DNA of 64,000 bases from Toxorhynchites rutilus septentrionalis (lineage: Eukaryota > Arthropoda > Insecta > Diptera > Culicidae). This document shows, piece by piece, positions 58,201-61,521 of this stretch. The stretch covers positions 48,743,619 to 48,807,618 of the forward strand of contig NC_073745.1 of the NCBI RefSeq assembly GCF_029784135.1, written 5' to 3'. The stretch's first letter is position 1; each line of letters opens with the position of its first letter. A model generated the notes under the pieces. That model was not told where the DNA came from and did no database searches. It worked only from the letters and a program-made list of their open reading frames with translations. The translations under genes and the position numbers were made by a program.

Positions 58201-58671
58201 CCTATAACAACTGGTTTTACGAATACCTGTTGAATATGCACTGAACTAAGTCATACATAGTTATTATTCTGTTGTGAAGAAGCTTGGTTCAATTTATAGT
58301 CTATCTTTCATTGGTGAATGAATTATCCTTCACACGAAACATCCAGACAAGTGTGTAATTTTGCTAAGAAAAACACCCAACCCCAACAAGAAACTCATAG
58401 AAACATGACAATCAACAATCAACCGATTTGTAGAGCGTTTTTCGTAAATTTATGCTCACTTTTCGTAAACATTTCCAAAAATAAACAAAGTAAACTTACC
58501 TAATGGCATATCGCACAGCAAACAGCAGGCAGCGAGGGCCCCCGCGGAGGCTCCGCTGATCCGGTGCAGCAGCAGATGCGGGGCATATTTCTTAAAGCAC
58601 ACAGCTACTCCAACGTGATAGATTCCCAGAAAACCGCATCCAGCGAACGATAAATTCATTTTTGTGGCCAT
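7060..58671 (-). CDS. bmm: brummer triacylglycerol lipase (ATGL/PNPLA2 family), whole gene, 7 coding exons
   Basis: Exons on the minus strand are 58671-58500, 24587-24355, 15047-14398, 14089-13982, 7869-7764, 7696-7340 and 7251-7060. Their lengths (172, 233, 650, 108, 106, 357, 192 nt) sum to 1818 nt, or 605 residues plus stop, with every junction in phase and flanked by GT/AG. Residues 11-16 (GCGFLG) form the patatin oxyanion loop, residues 40-44 (GASAG) hold nucleophile Ser42, and Asp161 lies in DGA; together these are the Ser-Asp dyad. The family hydrolyses triacylglycerol on lipid-droplet surfaces and controls fat-body stores. Residues about 389-423 are hydrophobic/basic and could contact the droplet. 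The tail is His/Asp/Tyr-rich. Drosophila Brummer is shorter, about 507 residues. Start Met1 or Met5 is uncertain: Met5 (58659) has the better insect context and matches the fly start. No break was seen in the coding exons. Confidence 0.93.
7340..7696 (-). CDS. bmm: bmm coding exon 6 (His/Asp/Tyr-rich tail)
   Basis: 357 nt, phase 0 both sides, encoding residues 424-542. The acceptor CCATCTCAG ends at 7697 and the donor GTACGT begins at 7339. Residues about 485-512 are strikingly rich in His, Asp and Tyr (four consecutive His at 487-490), followed by a Tyr-rich piece. No domain was recognised in this part. The open frame on both sides and consistent splice phases support it as real coding sequence. 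Confidence 0.83.
7764..7869 (-). CDS. bmm: bmm coding exon 5 (hydrophobic/basic segment)
   Basis: 106 nt encoding the last base of codon 388 and residues 389-423. The acceptor CTTATTTCAG ends at 7870; the donor GTAAAA begins at 7763. The product is a mixed hydrophobic/basic amphipathic stretch (WSASKLALKTL, then VKVRRRQQ). In mammalian ATGL the corresponding C-terminal region contains a hydrophobic lipid-droplet targeting stretch, so a similar role is inferred here. Confidence 0.85.
9445..9660 (+). pseudogene. histone H2A pseudogene 1, copy A
   Basis: ATG at 9445 opens a frame MSGHGKGGNMKGKAKFRSNR, which is recognisably the H2A N-terminus (consensus MSGRGKGGKVKGKAKSRSNR). The frame then runs past a deletion of the segment around VGRIHRLL into a stop. 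Later, in another frame, VIELAGKAARDDKKTRI matches the H2A helix and docking region. Beyond that the H2A similarity ends. Upstream sequence (TTAAAAA, TCATTC) could be remnants of a histone promoter. It cannot encode H2A. Confidence 0.82.
9866..9881 (+). other. degenerate histone 3' stem-loop after H2A pseudogene 1
   Basis: GGCGCTTATCAGGGCC resembles the histone mRNA 3' stem-loop GGYYCTTTTCAGRRCC, with one stem and one loop change. It lies about 200 bp beyond the H2A block. Confidence 0.5.
10100..10325. mobile_element. TA-flanked MITE nested in H2A element copy A
   Basis: CAGTAATTTACATT and its inverse AATGTAATTTACTG form the ends, with TA on both sides (10098-10099, 10326-10327). The same insertion is present in copies B and C, so it predates their spread. 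Confidence 0.65.
10484..10499 (-). other. histone-type 3' stem-loop on the minus strand, copy A
   Basis: Reads GGTCCTTTTCAGGATC on the minus strand, a near-perfect match to the histone stem-loop with intact TTTTC loop and pairing stem. No histone coding sequence precedes it on that strand; it may mark the 3' end of a lost, divergently transcribed histone gene. Confidence 0.55.
10757..10870 (+). pseudogene. histone H2A pseudogene 2, copy A
   Basis: Encodes RIGAGAPVYLIAVIEF in one frame and, after a frameshift, AAGVLELACKAAHNNKK in the next; both match consecutive parts of the H2A histone fold (RVGAGAPVYLAAVMEY, AAEVLELAGNAARDNKK). The N-terminal part is missing in this copy but partly preserved in copy B. 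A histone-type stem-loop follows at 11016. Confidence 0.8.
11016..11031 (+). other. histone 3' stem-loop after H2A pseudogene 2
   Basis: GGCGCTTTTCAGGGCC differs from the canonical GGCCCTTTTCAGGGCC at one stem base and keeps the TTTTC loop. Confidence 0.6.
13400..13825 (-). mobile_element. E2-family fragment, inverted relative to copy 1
   Basis: Read on the minus strand it starts GTGCCAAATCAGAAAAC and continues with the TTAACGTT, TTTGTTTGAT.TGCTA and ACATTTGTTCTG blocks also present at 8050-8260 and 17488-17720. It lies just outside E2 copy 1 in bmm intron 4, giving a potential fold-back with 8045-8240. Confidence 0.6.
13982..14089 (-). CDS. bmm: bmm coding exon 4
   Basis: 108 nt, phase 2 in and out, encoding residues 352-388. 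The acceptor tract GTTGTTGTCTCACCAG ends at 14090; the donor GTAAGG begins at 13981. A competing AG at about 14072 would shift the frame, so 14089 was chosen as the start. It encodes basic residues followed by a short acidic/cysteine segment outside the patatin core. The intron separating it from exon 3 is only 308 bp. Confidence 0.82.
14398..15047 (-). CDS. bmm: bmm coding exon 3 (catalytic aspartate)
   Basis: 650 nt encoding residues 136-351 plus two bases of codon 352. The acceptor is a T-rich tract ending CAG at 15048; the donor GTAAGT begins at 14397. It starts ALLCACFIPF and carries YMDGAFSDN with catalytic Asp161, then the HVNWANTS and FCQQGFDDAL blocks that follow the patatin core in Brummer/ATGL. 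A cysteine-rich acidic stretch (ECNECKEC, about residues 294-301) lies near the end. Confidence 0.95.
16140..16503 (+). pseudogene. hAT transposase C-terminal (hATC) remnant, 5' portion
   Basis: Reads ELRDKFQ..., then RYVPEARFPQLIKH, ICEQLFS and, after one frameshift, RLEDTLRIAISHIQADL. This is the order of blocks at the dimerisation end of GTF2IRD2/ZBED-type hAT transposases. The frame is cut by R at 16504 and resumes at 22725 with DKMAQEK and a stop. The N-terminal and catalytic portions are missing. Confidence 0.68.
18106..19163. mobile_element. hAT-3: non-autonomous hAT with perfect 8-bp target duplication
   Basis: Ends TAGAGATAGGCAAA and TTTGCCCATCTCTA, flanked on both sides by CACTGAGT (18098-18105, 19164-19171). 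TAGAGATGGGCAAA-type ends with an 8-bp duplication are diagnostic of hAT elements. The 1,058-bp interior contains no transposase but a 15-bp minisatellite (18828-19068) and many GAACNGTTC-like motifs. Confidence 0.85.
18828..19068. repeat. 15-bp minisatellite inside hAT-3
   Basis: About 16 tandem units of the type CAGTTCGTTCNCAAA. Because the unit is divisible by three, it stays open on both strands and yields false low-complexity peptides of period five residues. It is not a gene. Confidence 0.85.
19776..20054 (-). pseudogene. R-element transposase-like remnant
   Basis: Minus-strand frame containing NKATERIQMDRNVRFW, NLYMTSMFLGHSQASG and FMSMDGMNVN. The last resembles the SMDGPNVN block of some insect hAT-related transposases. 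A frameshifted homologue lies at about 50100-50380. Its conservation between R copies supports former coding, but assignment to hAT is inferred from few motifs and from the CAGGGTGTC ends. Confidence 0.45.
20490..21851 (+). CDS. reverse transcriptase fragment of the CR1/jockey-like element
   Basis: Uninterrupted 453-codon frame with RT motifs A, B and C in order and the catalytic YADD box. It reads on to LRRIRRLNFS and a stop 50 bp before the tandem tail. The missing endonuclease, ORF1 and RT start mean it cannot mobilise itself. Insertion inside R, on the opposite strand to bmm, is consistent with a relatively recent event. Confidence 0.75.
   Translation: MQKDVLVYLFAFLSKQNVLLFGSHRRGKEYYQLTAMVTKNNADCGSTDFAQGGEECCAYTVRSVTTNLLDLTTTCLVAMERKAQVDVIYTDLKAAFDLIDHKILLCKLCRLGASHRLVSWLSSYLIGRTLHVKHGTCMSSPFTNTTGVPQGSNLGPLLFVIFFNDAASSLGHRCKLVYADDLKIYVVVSCVQDCLHLQNLLNTFVHWCRKNKLVISIAKCHVMTFHRSLDPIIFNYQIDNTILNRMHQVTDLGVVLDSKFSFNSHYASIILKANRQLGFISKIAKDFTDPHCMKVLYCSIVRPILENASVVWAPNDVTWNLRIERVQKRFIRMALRNLPWRDPLNLPAYPDRCQLLGLETLERRRKTQQALYVCKLLVGEVDCPHLLSLLNFRASSRMLRQRSLMQPSFHRTHYGYNQPISAMVRVFASIESAFDFNISTNEFLRRIRRLNFS
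20640..21928 (+). mobile_element. 5'-truncated CR1/jockey-like non-LTR retrotransposon
   Basis: An open frame of 453 codons (20490-21851) covers reverse transcriptase motifs: VIYTDLKAAFDLIDH (codons 88-102), GVPQGSNLGPLLFVIFFND (147-165) and YADD (178-181), followed by the thumb and C-terminal region. Similarity begins near codon 61, so codons before that are probably not element sequence. No endonuclease or ORF1 remains, indicating 5' truncation, yet the retained frame has no stop. The 3' end is about four AAACAAT units (21899-21928), the short tandem tail expected of CR1-type elements. Confidence 0.8.
22296..22573 (+). mobile_element. tRNA-derived SINE, copy 1
   Basis: Head contains an A box (GTGGCCGAGTGGTTAGCG) and B box (GGTTCGATTCC), followed by a conserved body and a (AAG)n tail. 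The same body occurs at 56168 and 63040. It resembles the tRNA-related SINEs of Aedes (Feilai/Gecko group), though I cannot fix the family name. Confidence 0.8.
22795..23340 (+). pseudogene. Tc1/mariner transposase fragment with internal deletion
   Basis: Codons from 22858 encode a transposase-like helix-turn-helix region (LFECGKPAKQIYELLKPF, RTLQQYKETA), and after a gap 23100-23330 reads ANMFGTMQKIPGMVKKR and, in another frame, NLPDFISPN, typical of the region before the third catalytic residue. The catalytic core between is missing. It lies in the 3' part of hAT-1. Confidence 0.5.
23776..24211. repeat. MITE-like repeat with GGGTAGATAGGGG / CCCTCACTATCCCTAT ends
   Basis: The ends are weakly inverted. 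The interior 23998-24170 (CACCCTATGC or ACCCTATGC, then AT.TCAGCTCAA) is also found at 8575-8760 inside E2 copy 1, which shows it is a dispersed repeat. Confidence 0.4.
24355..24587 (-). CDS. bmm: bmm coding exon 2
   Basis: 233 nt encoding residues 58-135. The acceptor TATAG ends at 24588 and the donor GTATAT begins at 24354. The exon starts by completing a glycine codon split across intron 1 and ends in phase 0 after DLLQ. The sequence (MTSDFFRVV, LGPFSP, LISLTRV-like strand) is the conserved middle of the Brummer/ATGL patatin domain. This exon lies alone between introns of 33.9 kb and 9.3 kb. Confidence 0.93.
24588..26850. other. 3' end of bmm intron 1, no element recognised
   Basis: Overlapping open frames at 24917-25315 (minus) and 24944-25258 (plus) show no domain. 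GGAGGCACGTCTCG-like motifs recur near 25064-25092 and 25828-25855. Simple repeats: (GACC)n at about 26571-26583 and (CAG)n at about 26624-26642. Confidence 0.4.
26860..27240 (-). pseudogene. mariner-type transposase fossil
   Basis: Minus strand reads VTVLCAFWVDGFIGPFF (about 27130-27190), equivalent to the VTVWCALW.GGVIGPYFF block of the DD41D element at 49226, and further on SCNLTLLGCFCGTL, a decayed form of the SCDLNPLD.FLWG block containing the third Asp. Stops and deletions interrupt it. Confidence 0.55.
27408..27791. mobile_element. TA-flanked MITE with ACGCGG repeats, copy 1 (384 bp)
   Basis: Ends CACTGGAGTCGC and GCGACTCCATTA, flanked by TA (27406-27407 and 27792-27793). GGAATTTACGCGG-type units repeat near both ends. 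A longer homologous copy lies at 55775-56480. Confidence 0.72.
27800..28530 (-). pseudogene. CR1-like reverse transcriptase 3' fossil
   Basis: Minus strand from about 28510 reads VKNLGILMDSHLDWKAQVND, the block following the YADD region in CR1/jockey elements, then frame-shifted C-terminal pieces (SLFNYADVLYSS, RFVFHFCRSEH). It is diverged and broken by several stops, ending next to the MITE at 27408-27791. Confidence 0.55.
28570..29791. other. intron sequence without recognisable element
   Basis: AT-rich with short open frames only. The segment 29560-29700 (ending GCGGAACAAATTTTC) is similar to 63770-63910, so it is part of a low-copy dispersed repeat. Confidence 0.35.
29809..30144 (+). CDS. 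C-terminal end of retrotransposon ORF1
   Basis: 111 codons starting immediately inside the target duplication, so the apparent Met is internal and the true N-terminus is lost through 5' truncation. It is Ser/Pro-rich, then a hydrophobic helical segment. No zinc knuckles remain. It overlaps the ORF2 start at 30134 by 11 bp in another frame, a common arrangement in I-group elements. Confidence 0.6.
   Translation: MIPPVSLPKKSSAADKQNQVPPGFRGNSSSSNDPAPEGTSKTPTVPIFPSSSTSQSGFIKLSDLLDQIFKCFNVSDSIRTIVISMLPVLKTILQQLMQTWPLLAMIISLDV
30134..33830 (+). pseudogene. retrotransposon ORF2: endonuclease, reverse transcriptase, RNase H (one frameshift)
   Basis: Frame 1 (30134-32125) contains endonuclease blocks LQWNCRSL, LSETWL, GDFNSHGTAWG and SDHLPI, then reverse transcriptase blocks YRPIAMLSC, FLDIKGAFDSV and GLPQGSCLSPL. 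About 10 extra bases near 32035-32055 (ACAACTTCT occurs twice) shift the frame. The second frame resumes with LADDG at about 32115-32129 and runs to 33830 through RNase H blocks TDGSS, AELAAIHWAL, VTDSLSS and GNERADSLAK, ending in a Cys/His-rich CACGQGYHDVEHVVWSC. All catalytic residues appear present on both sides of the shift. Confidence 0.88.
34318..34358. other. perfect 17-bp hairpin
   Basis: ATGCTAGAATTTCACTA (34318-34334) and its exact reverse complement (34342-34358), separated by 7 nt. It lies about 100 bp beyond the I-like element. Confidence 0.85.
35110..35670. repeat. candidate MITE with GGACAG inverted ends
   Basis: GACAGTGGGAGTAATATGGACAGG-like sequence near 35137-35161 is mirrored by CCTGTCCATACTCCCCCCAC near 35641-35660. 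Target duplication not resolved. Confidence 0.4.
35855..35966. repeat. three subterminal piggyBac repeats with an internal palindrome
   Basis: TACCGACCGGCCGTCGATTA and variants begin at 35855, 35898 and 35941 (spacing 43 bp); each unit ends with the palindrome GTCGATTAATCGAC or a one-base variant. They are at the left end only; the right end has a single TACCGGTCGGTA. Probable transposase-binding sites. Confidence 0.75.
36651..37895 (-). mobile_element. ITmDD37E transposon nested in piggyBac (1,245 bp)
   Basis: Inverted ends of about 48 bp, AAGGGTGTGTCACATCAAAT at 36651 and the mirrored ATTTGATGTGACACCCCCTT ending at 37895 (one mismatch noticed), with TA at 36649-36650 and 37896-37897. The transposase occupies most of the interior on the minus strand. 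Confidence 0.9.
36772..37743 (-). pseudogene. DD37E transposase with one early stop
   Basis: ATG at 37743; the frame is interrupted only by TAA at codon 11 (37713-37711) and is then open to 36772. It contains a paired-like helix-turn-helix region (HRDIGKMLGIVQSTVSRVL), a second HTH (SVRDVANKLNLSSSFVQRT), and the catalytic blocks MDDETYVKADF (first Asp), FWPDLASCHYS (second Asp) and PELRPIEKYWA (Glu). There are 37 residues between the second Asp and the Glu, the ITmDD37E spacing known from mosquitoes. The last ~25 codons may be frameshifted. Confidence 0.85.
39040..39275 (-). pseudogene. histone H2A pseudogene 2, copy B
   Basis: Minus strand reads VKGKAKSHSNRVGLQFPVGH, then after a short disruption LLRKGN, AERIGAGAPV and VLELACKAAHDNQKTRI. 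These are H2A segments in order, with frameshifts and a stop. This is the fullest H2A block in the window. A TATAAAA-like box (about 39280) and CCTGTGAGTGTGT lie upstream, apparently a histone promoter remnant. Confidence 0.82.
39450..39465 (+). other. histone-type 3' stem-loop, copy B
   Basis: GGTCCTTTTCAGGATC, the counterpart of 10484-10499 in copy A; conserved between diverged copies. Confidence 0.55.
39622..39841. mobile_element. TA-flanked MITE nested in H2A element copy B
   Basis: Same insertion as 10100-10325 in copy A, with CAGTAAATTACATT and AATTGTAAATTACTG ends and TA flanks. Confidence 0.6.
40060..40075 (-). other. degenerate histone stem-loop, copy B
   Basis: Minus strand GGCGCTTTACAGGGCC, equivalent to 9866-9881 in copy A. 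Confidence 0.45.
40265..40480 (-). pseudogene. histone H2A pseudogene 1, copy B
   Basis: ATG at 40480; reads MSGHGKGGKVKGKAKSRSNR, nearly canonical H2A, then EFP joined directly to RKG through loss of the codons for VGRIHRLL. A TAG follows, then AERV and SAPVHLAGV in the same frame. Less decayed than the equivalents at 9445 and 60096. Confidence 0.84.
41935..42133 (-). pseudogene. mariner transposase N-terminal fragment
   Basis: Reads TDENTDKIKAMVLGNRYSSL, ELNTSHETVRHVL and VSKKLNFLKN, the helix-turn-helix part of a mariner (DD34D-type) transposase. It directly abuts the piggyBac right flank, so piggyBac landed beside or inside a mariner remnant; no catalytic part was found. Confidence 0.65.
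42150..44850. other. apparently single-copy part of bmm intron 1
   Basis: Less AT-rich and without recognisable transposon sequence. It contains the open frame described at 43102. A candidate place for intronic regulatory sequence or for an exon of another gene, but nothing specific could be identified. Confidence 0.35.
43102..43536 (+). CDS. unrecognised 144-codon open frame with one membrane segment
   Basis: Contains YILGLTIFALITVQLYLIIP, preceded by basic residues (SLRNNFRCK) and followed by a Ser/Thr/Pro-rich stretch, the layout of a type II membrane protein N-terminus such as a Golgi enzyme. ATGGTACGG near 43510 could be a splice donor and TTTTTCCTACCAG near 43272 an acceptor. No family was recognised and chance occurrence is quite possible. 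Confidence 0.2.
   Translation: MKHVCRNTLVSYAVFGCLQKRRIGASKLYLDTTTFTNLASKSMVIYVDIIQVLFFLPVSAQSRNVNQYTKSLANSLRNNFRCKYILGLTIFALITVQLYLIIPTQLKMRSRATTTFPQTNAAADEPIPSPFSSSPTMVRHFVHR
44854..44987. mobile_element. small MITE (~134 bp)
   Basis: CCTTTCGCTACGAGCGTCGTC-like left end mirrored by GACGGAGCCTGTAGGGAAAGG on the right. A partial relative (CCCTTTCAGTGCTACGACGG) is at about 26748. Target duplication not clear. Confidence 0.5.
45290..45700 (+). pseudogene. decayed Tc1/mariner helix-turn-helix region
   Basis: Frame fragments such as NLSVDVANKF (with a stop) and KTSRSIDL resemble the SVRDVANKLNLS region of the DD37E transposase at 36772. Weak, with many breaks. Confidence 0.35.
46020..46170 (+). 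pseudogene. mariner/rosa-like transposase fragment
   Basis: YRLVLAHELKPEDLRLRREF resembles HPYKVQLVQKLERGDHGMRR of the DD41D element at 49226. Only this short piece is recognisable. Confidence 0.42.
47264..47605. repeat. hAT-like terminal remnant rich in CCGGATA
   Basis: ACCGGATACCGGATATTC and GGCCGGATATCCGG near 47298-47342, with inverted TATCGGTATCCGGCCGGATA near 47573-47592. Probably a small non-autonomous element. The preceding 47236-47275 resembles 52775-52806. Confidence 0.4.
48030..48320 (+). mobile_element. retrotransposon 3' tail fragment
   Basis: ATTCGGCTCTGTTACAGCTG...GAGCCTAATAAACAA ending in GGGATAAAAAAAATAA resembles in layout the 3' UTR of the I-like element (GGCTCC...GAGCC, then AATAAA and poly(A)). 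No coding part is present. Confidence 0.4.
48985..50067 (-). mobile_element. DD41D (rosa-type) Tc1/mariner element, 1,083 bp
   Basis: Ends TAGGGTTTTCCA and TGGAAAACCCTG with TA on both sides (48983-48984, 50068-50069); CCGAAAGTA lies near each end in inverted orientation. R copy 1 at about 19770 shows the uninterrupted target. Confidence 0.85.
49125..49954 (-). pseudogene. DD41D transposase with one frameshift and an internal deletion
   Basis: From ATG at 49954: MDRFSIAQRNNFVKLYY, then a jump from GRHLDL to HPYKVQLVQKL that omits roughly 70 residues of DNA-binding domain expected between them. The catalytic blocks are FSDEAHF (first Asp), WFQQDGATCHTT (second) and CDLNPLDFF (third), with 41 residues between the second and third Asp. 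A frameshift near 49290 moves the C-terminus (GYAKDRVYANSPQTLEHLKD) into the frame ending at 49125. Confidence 0.82.
50542..51976. other. intron sequence, no recognisable element
   Basis: Open frames at 51478-51981 (plus) and 51654-51866 (minus) overlap each other. The minus frame (FGFPDDLREEITRAAG) looks protein-like but matches no family I know. Nothing else is supported. Confidence 0.3.
51977..52021. other. perfect 14-bp hairpin
   Basis: CCTAAACATGCCCT (51977-51990) and its exact reverse complement (52008-52021) with a 17-nt spacer. Confidence 0.85.
52022..53270. other. AT-rich intron sequence
   Basis: GAGAATATTCTGAG occurs twice (about 52945 and 53097). No gene-like feature. Confidence 0.35.
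53961..55180. mobile_element. hAT-4: non-autonomous hAT with perfect 8-bp target duplication
   Basis: Starts CAGAGATGCCAACCTTCCTG and ends GTTGGCAACCCTT; GTATGGGC flanks both sides (53953-53960, 55181-55188). A related repeat unit at about 56680-56705 shows the uninterrupted site. The 1,220-bp interior has an open frame (to 54251) of unknown nature but no transposase motif. Confidence 0.78.
55775..56480. mobile_element. ACGCGG MITE copy 2, interrupted by a SINE
   Basis: Homologous throughout to 27408-27791, with extra TTTTTACGCGG units and a duplicated left part (GTGACTCCAGTGTA at 55859-55872). The right end GACTCCATTG is followed by TA at 56481-56482. SINE copy 2 lies within the right end. 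Confidence 0.65.
56168..56451 (+). mobile_element. tRNA-derived SINE, copy 2
   Basis: Same head, body and (AAG)n tail as 22296-22573, with A box CGTGGCTGAGTGGTAAGCG and B box GGTTCGATTCC. Flanks GTATCC (left) and GTATGCC (right) suggest a short, slightly diverged target duplication within the ACGCGG MITE. Confidence 0.8.
57328..57775. mobile_element. pogo/Tigger-like MITE with ATATAACGT repeats (448 bp)
   Basis: CAGGTAAACTTCGATACAAC and GTTATATCGAAGTTACCCTG are inverted ends, with TA at 57326-57327 and 57776-57777. Four CTCGATATAACGT units lie near the left end and two related units near the right. A segment (GTACCTTTAACCAATCCCGA, 57510) also occurs inverted at 4551-4578. Confidence 0.8.
57790..57945 (-). 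mobile_element. tRNA-derived SINE of a second family
   Basis: The minus strand reads GGAGGCGATCTGGCGTAGCG (A-box region) and GAGTTCAATTCTCACTCCC (B-box region), followed by a body and an AT-rich tail. It cannot fold as a normal tRNA and differs from the other SINE family here. Confidence 0.65.
57950..58499. other. start of bmm intron 1, no element recognised
   Basis: AT-rich, short frames only. The bmm donor GTAAGT is at its right edge. Confidence 0.4.
58500..58671 (-). CDS. bmm: bmm coding exon 1 (start, oxyanion loop, catalytic serine)
   Basis: Encodes residues 1-57 plus the first base of codon 58. It contains GCGFLG (residues 11-16) and GASAG with nucleophile Ser42. The donor on the minus strand is GTAAGT at 58499-58494. 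ATG at 58671 gives Met1. A second in-frame ATG at 58659 (Met5), preceded by CAAA, begins the MNLSF sequence at which the fly protein starts, so true initiation could be at either. The following intron is about 33.9 kb. Confidence 0.92.
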
Positions 58672-59573
58672 ATAATAATCGCTTCAACAATCGGACACTT
58701 CAGCGTTCCTTCGCACTAGCTTTAACGACAACAACCGATCACCAACAATCTGTTGATCTTCCGAAACCAAAAGAACAAAACGATTTCCTACGAAACACTC
58801 TTCGCGGCGATTAAAATTCAGCTGCTTTTTCGCACTCTCTGTGGCCGGGGTCGGCAGCAATGATAGGTACTATCGTAATTAAAGCCTCACCGCGCGCGTT
58901 GTACTTTGAACACACAAAAATAGATGATGCACTCTTGCAACGGAGTCTGCAATTAAACAAGATAGTCGACGCTTCTTCGTCCGTCCAATCCACAATCAGC
59001 ACTGGTATTTCTGGGTACACTTTGCGTCCACACAGGTTCCTATGGCTTCTCACTTGTGATATTTCTTCTCTCACTAGCGATGCTGCTGATGACTACCGGC
59101 AATGTTTACATGATTCTTCTGTGGGGGGGAAAAGAGATCAGAAAATAATAATGAAAACAAACAAATTTCATTGGTACGGGTACTTTATTGGTCTGTCTAA
59201 TTGGAATTTAAATTATATTGTCCGATAATGAGGTGGACGTGGAAAAACACCACAATCAAGAGTGCGAGCCAGGATGAATGTCCCATCAGGTCACACATCT
59301 CAGGTGGGGTTAATGAGCGAGTGTTTGCGACATTCTTGTTCTTGCCGGTCGATTACAACGGCGCATAATCCTCAGGTACAGGCGCAGGCAGCGATTTCGA
59401 ATGATTCAGACAGATGCAGCTGAATTGGTTCCGAAAGAGACATTGCAAGGTCCCAGCTAACCGTAGACAGTTGTGTATTATTTCTAGCTCACGTGTTGCA
59501 ACGTTCATCCATAATTGAAGAGCATCGCTCACGTGAAAACAAATTCAACAACGTGTGTTCTTTCTTTTCGCAC
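58672..59573 (-). promoter_or_regulatory. bmm: bmm 5' flank: presumed 5' UTR and promoter
   Basis: About 900 bp between the bmm start codon and transposable element copy C. It is less AT-rich than its surroundings and overlapping open frames on both strands (58811-59074 minus, 58860-59228 plus) match nothing I recognise. By position it should contain a 5' UTR and core promoter, but I could not identify a TATA box or initiator with confidence, and an upstream non-coding exon cannot be excluded. Confidence 0.45.
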
Positions 59574-60095
59574 TTTTGACGTAGGACTACGTCTAACCGG
59601 AAGATATAGGGGGTGAAATGGAAATCTAGGCACTGAACAAGTAGGAAAAAATGCAAGATTTGGAACGCTTATAACTCGAGCATTTCTCAATAGATCGCAA
59701 AGGTTTTTGCATCAATTGATAGGAAATATATCTACGCATCTATCATAACGAATAAAATTTCATTTTTCTTGAGATAAATAATTGAATAATTGTGAAATAT
59801 CAAGCATTGTCAAAATGCACCATGTGCCCATTTTTGATTGGTCCATTTTGTGCTCCTCAAATCGTACCGACCAAAACGGGCAACCAGAGCAGCAGCGAAA
59901 TAGAATGAAGCACGATTGGAAAAGAAAAAGAAAAAAATGAACGAAACATTGGTCGCTGTCTCACACATGCGTAATTCTCGAGCCAGCCAGTCAGCTTAAA
60001 AATCCCCGCTCCGCTGCCGTAACGATCATTCTCATTCAAACCGTACACCACATCGGTTCGCATCAAAACACTTCAACAAACCAACCCAAGCAGCT

Positions 60096-60311
60096 ATGTC
60101 TGGACATGGCAAAGGAGGAAATATGAAGGGAAAGGCAAAATTCCGCTCGAACCGTGTTGGTCTGCCAATTGCTCCGCAAGGGTAGCTAGGCCGAGTGAGT
60201 TAGTACCAGTGCACCGGTCCACCTAGCCGGCGTTATATAGTTTCGGCCGTCGAAGTGATCGAGTTGGCTGGTAAAGCTGCTCGCGACGATAAGAAAACCC
60301 GCATTCAGAAC
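60096..60311 (+). pseudogene. histone H2A pseudogene 1, copy C
   Basis: Same sequence as 9445-9660, with the H2A N-terminus MSGHGKGGNMKGKAKF and the same internal deletion and stop. Confidence 0.82.
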
Positions 60312-60750
60312 AGAACACATTCGGTTCGATGGACATCAAGACAACAACAGGCAGTTGCAGCGAGTGGCAAACGCAATCGCAAAACGGCAGCTGGTAGCAG
60401 AAGAAAAAAGTTTGTTCTTTGGTGGCAAATCCAGAATAAGGCGGCATCGAGGGCGTTCGAAATGGTTTTTTTTTCAAAACCACGAGTACTAAGTTTTCTA
60501 AAATTCCATAAAACACGGCGCTTATCAGGGCCATTAAACCTTTCAAAAAAGAGTTTACGAAATACAGTTCAATGCTTTCTAAAATAATATCCAAAATAAT
60601 AATAAAACACAAATTGATTTTTTCATAATTTGTTTGCCAGTATATGATGAGTATGTGAATTTGGCAGTTGTTCTGAGCTTATTTATGGTTGGGGACTTTC
60701 CCGATTATTCAATATTCATTAATTTTGAAATTGCTTCTAGATTGAAAGTA

Positions 60751-60976
60751 CAGTAATTTACATTTAGCTCGACATTCAGCTAATTGGACGGACCTGTAAT
60801 GCGACATATTTAGTTGGACATTTTTGTAAACATAAAGTTCGAGGTCCAAATTATGACCCCACATCGAAAGTCGACACTGTACCACTGTCATCGCAAATGT
60901 TCAATTACAGGTTAAAATCGCCTCCAATGCGACACTGAGTGGCTCTTCGGCACGTCGCATTGAATGTAATTTACTG
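60751..60976. mobile_element. TA-flanked MITE nested in copy C
   Basis: Counterpart of 10100-10325. Confidence 0.65.
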
Positions 60977-61134
60977 TACAACATGTCACAAAACTGGATG
61001 GGAAGAAATTTTCCAACTGTGAAAGCTGTGGCGAGTGGCAAACGCAATCGCTAAACAGAAAGGTTTAGCCGAACAAGATGGGGATATCGAGTGATAACAA
61101 AACAATAAACTCTTTAGATTAAAGATAATTTTGT

Positions 61135-61150
61135 GATCCTGAAAAGGACC
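61135..61150 (-). other. histone-type 3' stem-loop, copy C
   Basis: Counterpart of 10484-10499. The plus-strand loops at 60517-60532 and 61667-61682 correspond to those at 9866 and 11016. Confidence 0.55.
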
Positions 61151-61407
61151 CTTTTTAGCCTGCATGTGAATCCAACGAGCGAACAAATCGTAATGAATGT
61201 GTTTTTTTGCCATCGCTGCCTTTTAACGCTCATTCGTTCGTCTCGTTGGACTCGCCCCTCTGGCAGAGTCTGCCGATTTGTCTCTATCCTGTGAGTGTGT
61301 ACCGCTAGAGTACAAAAGGCGCGGATCCGCTGAAAAATATATCATTCTCTTTCAAACCGTAAATCAGTGTGGTTGTGTGGCATCGTTTCACATCACATCG
61401 CATCAAC

Positions 61408-61521
61408 GGATTGGTGCCGGAGCACCAGTATACCTAATAGCGGTTATAGAATTTCGGCCGCCGGAGTGCTCGAGTTGGCTTGCAAAGCTGCTCACAACAA
61501 TAAAAAAAAACCCGCAAAACC
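61408..61521 (+). pseudogene. histone H2A pseudogene 2, copy C
   Basis: Same as 10757-10870: IGAGAPVYLIAVIEF, then frameshifted VLELACKAAHNNKK. Confidence 0.8.

Noticed and set aside
58811..59228. Small genes upstream of bmm
   Set aside because: Overlapping frames on both strands in the presumed promoter/5' UTR, with no similarity noticed.
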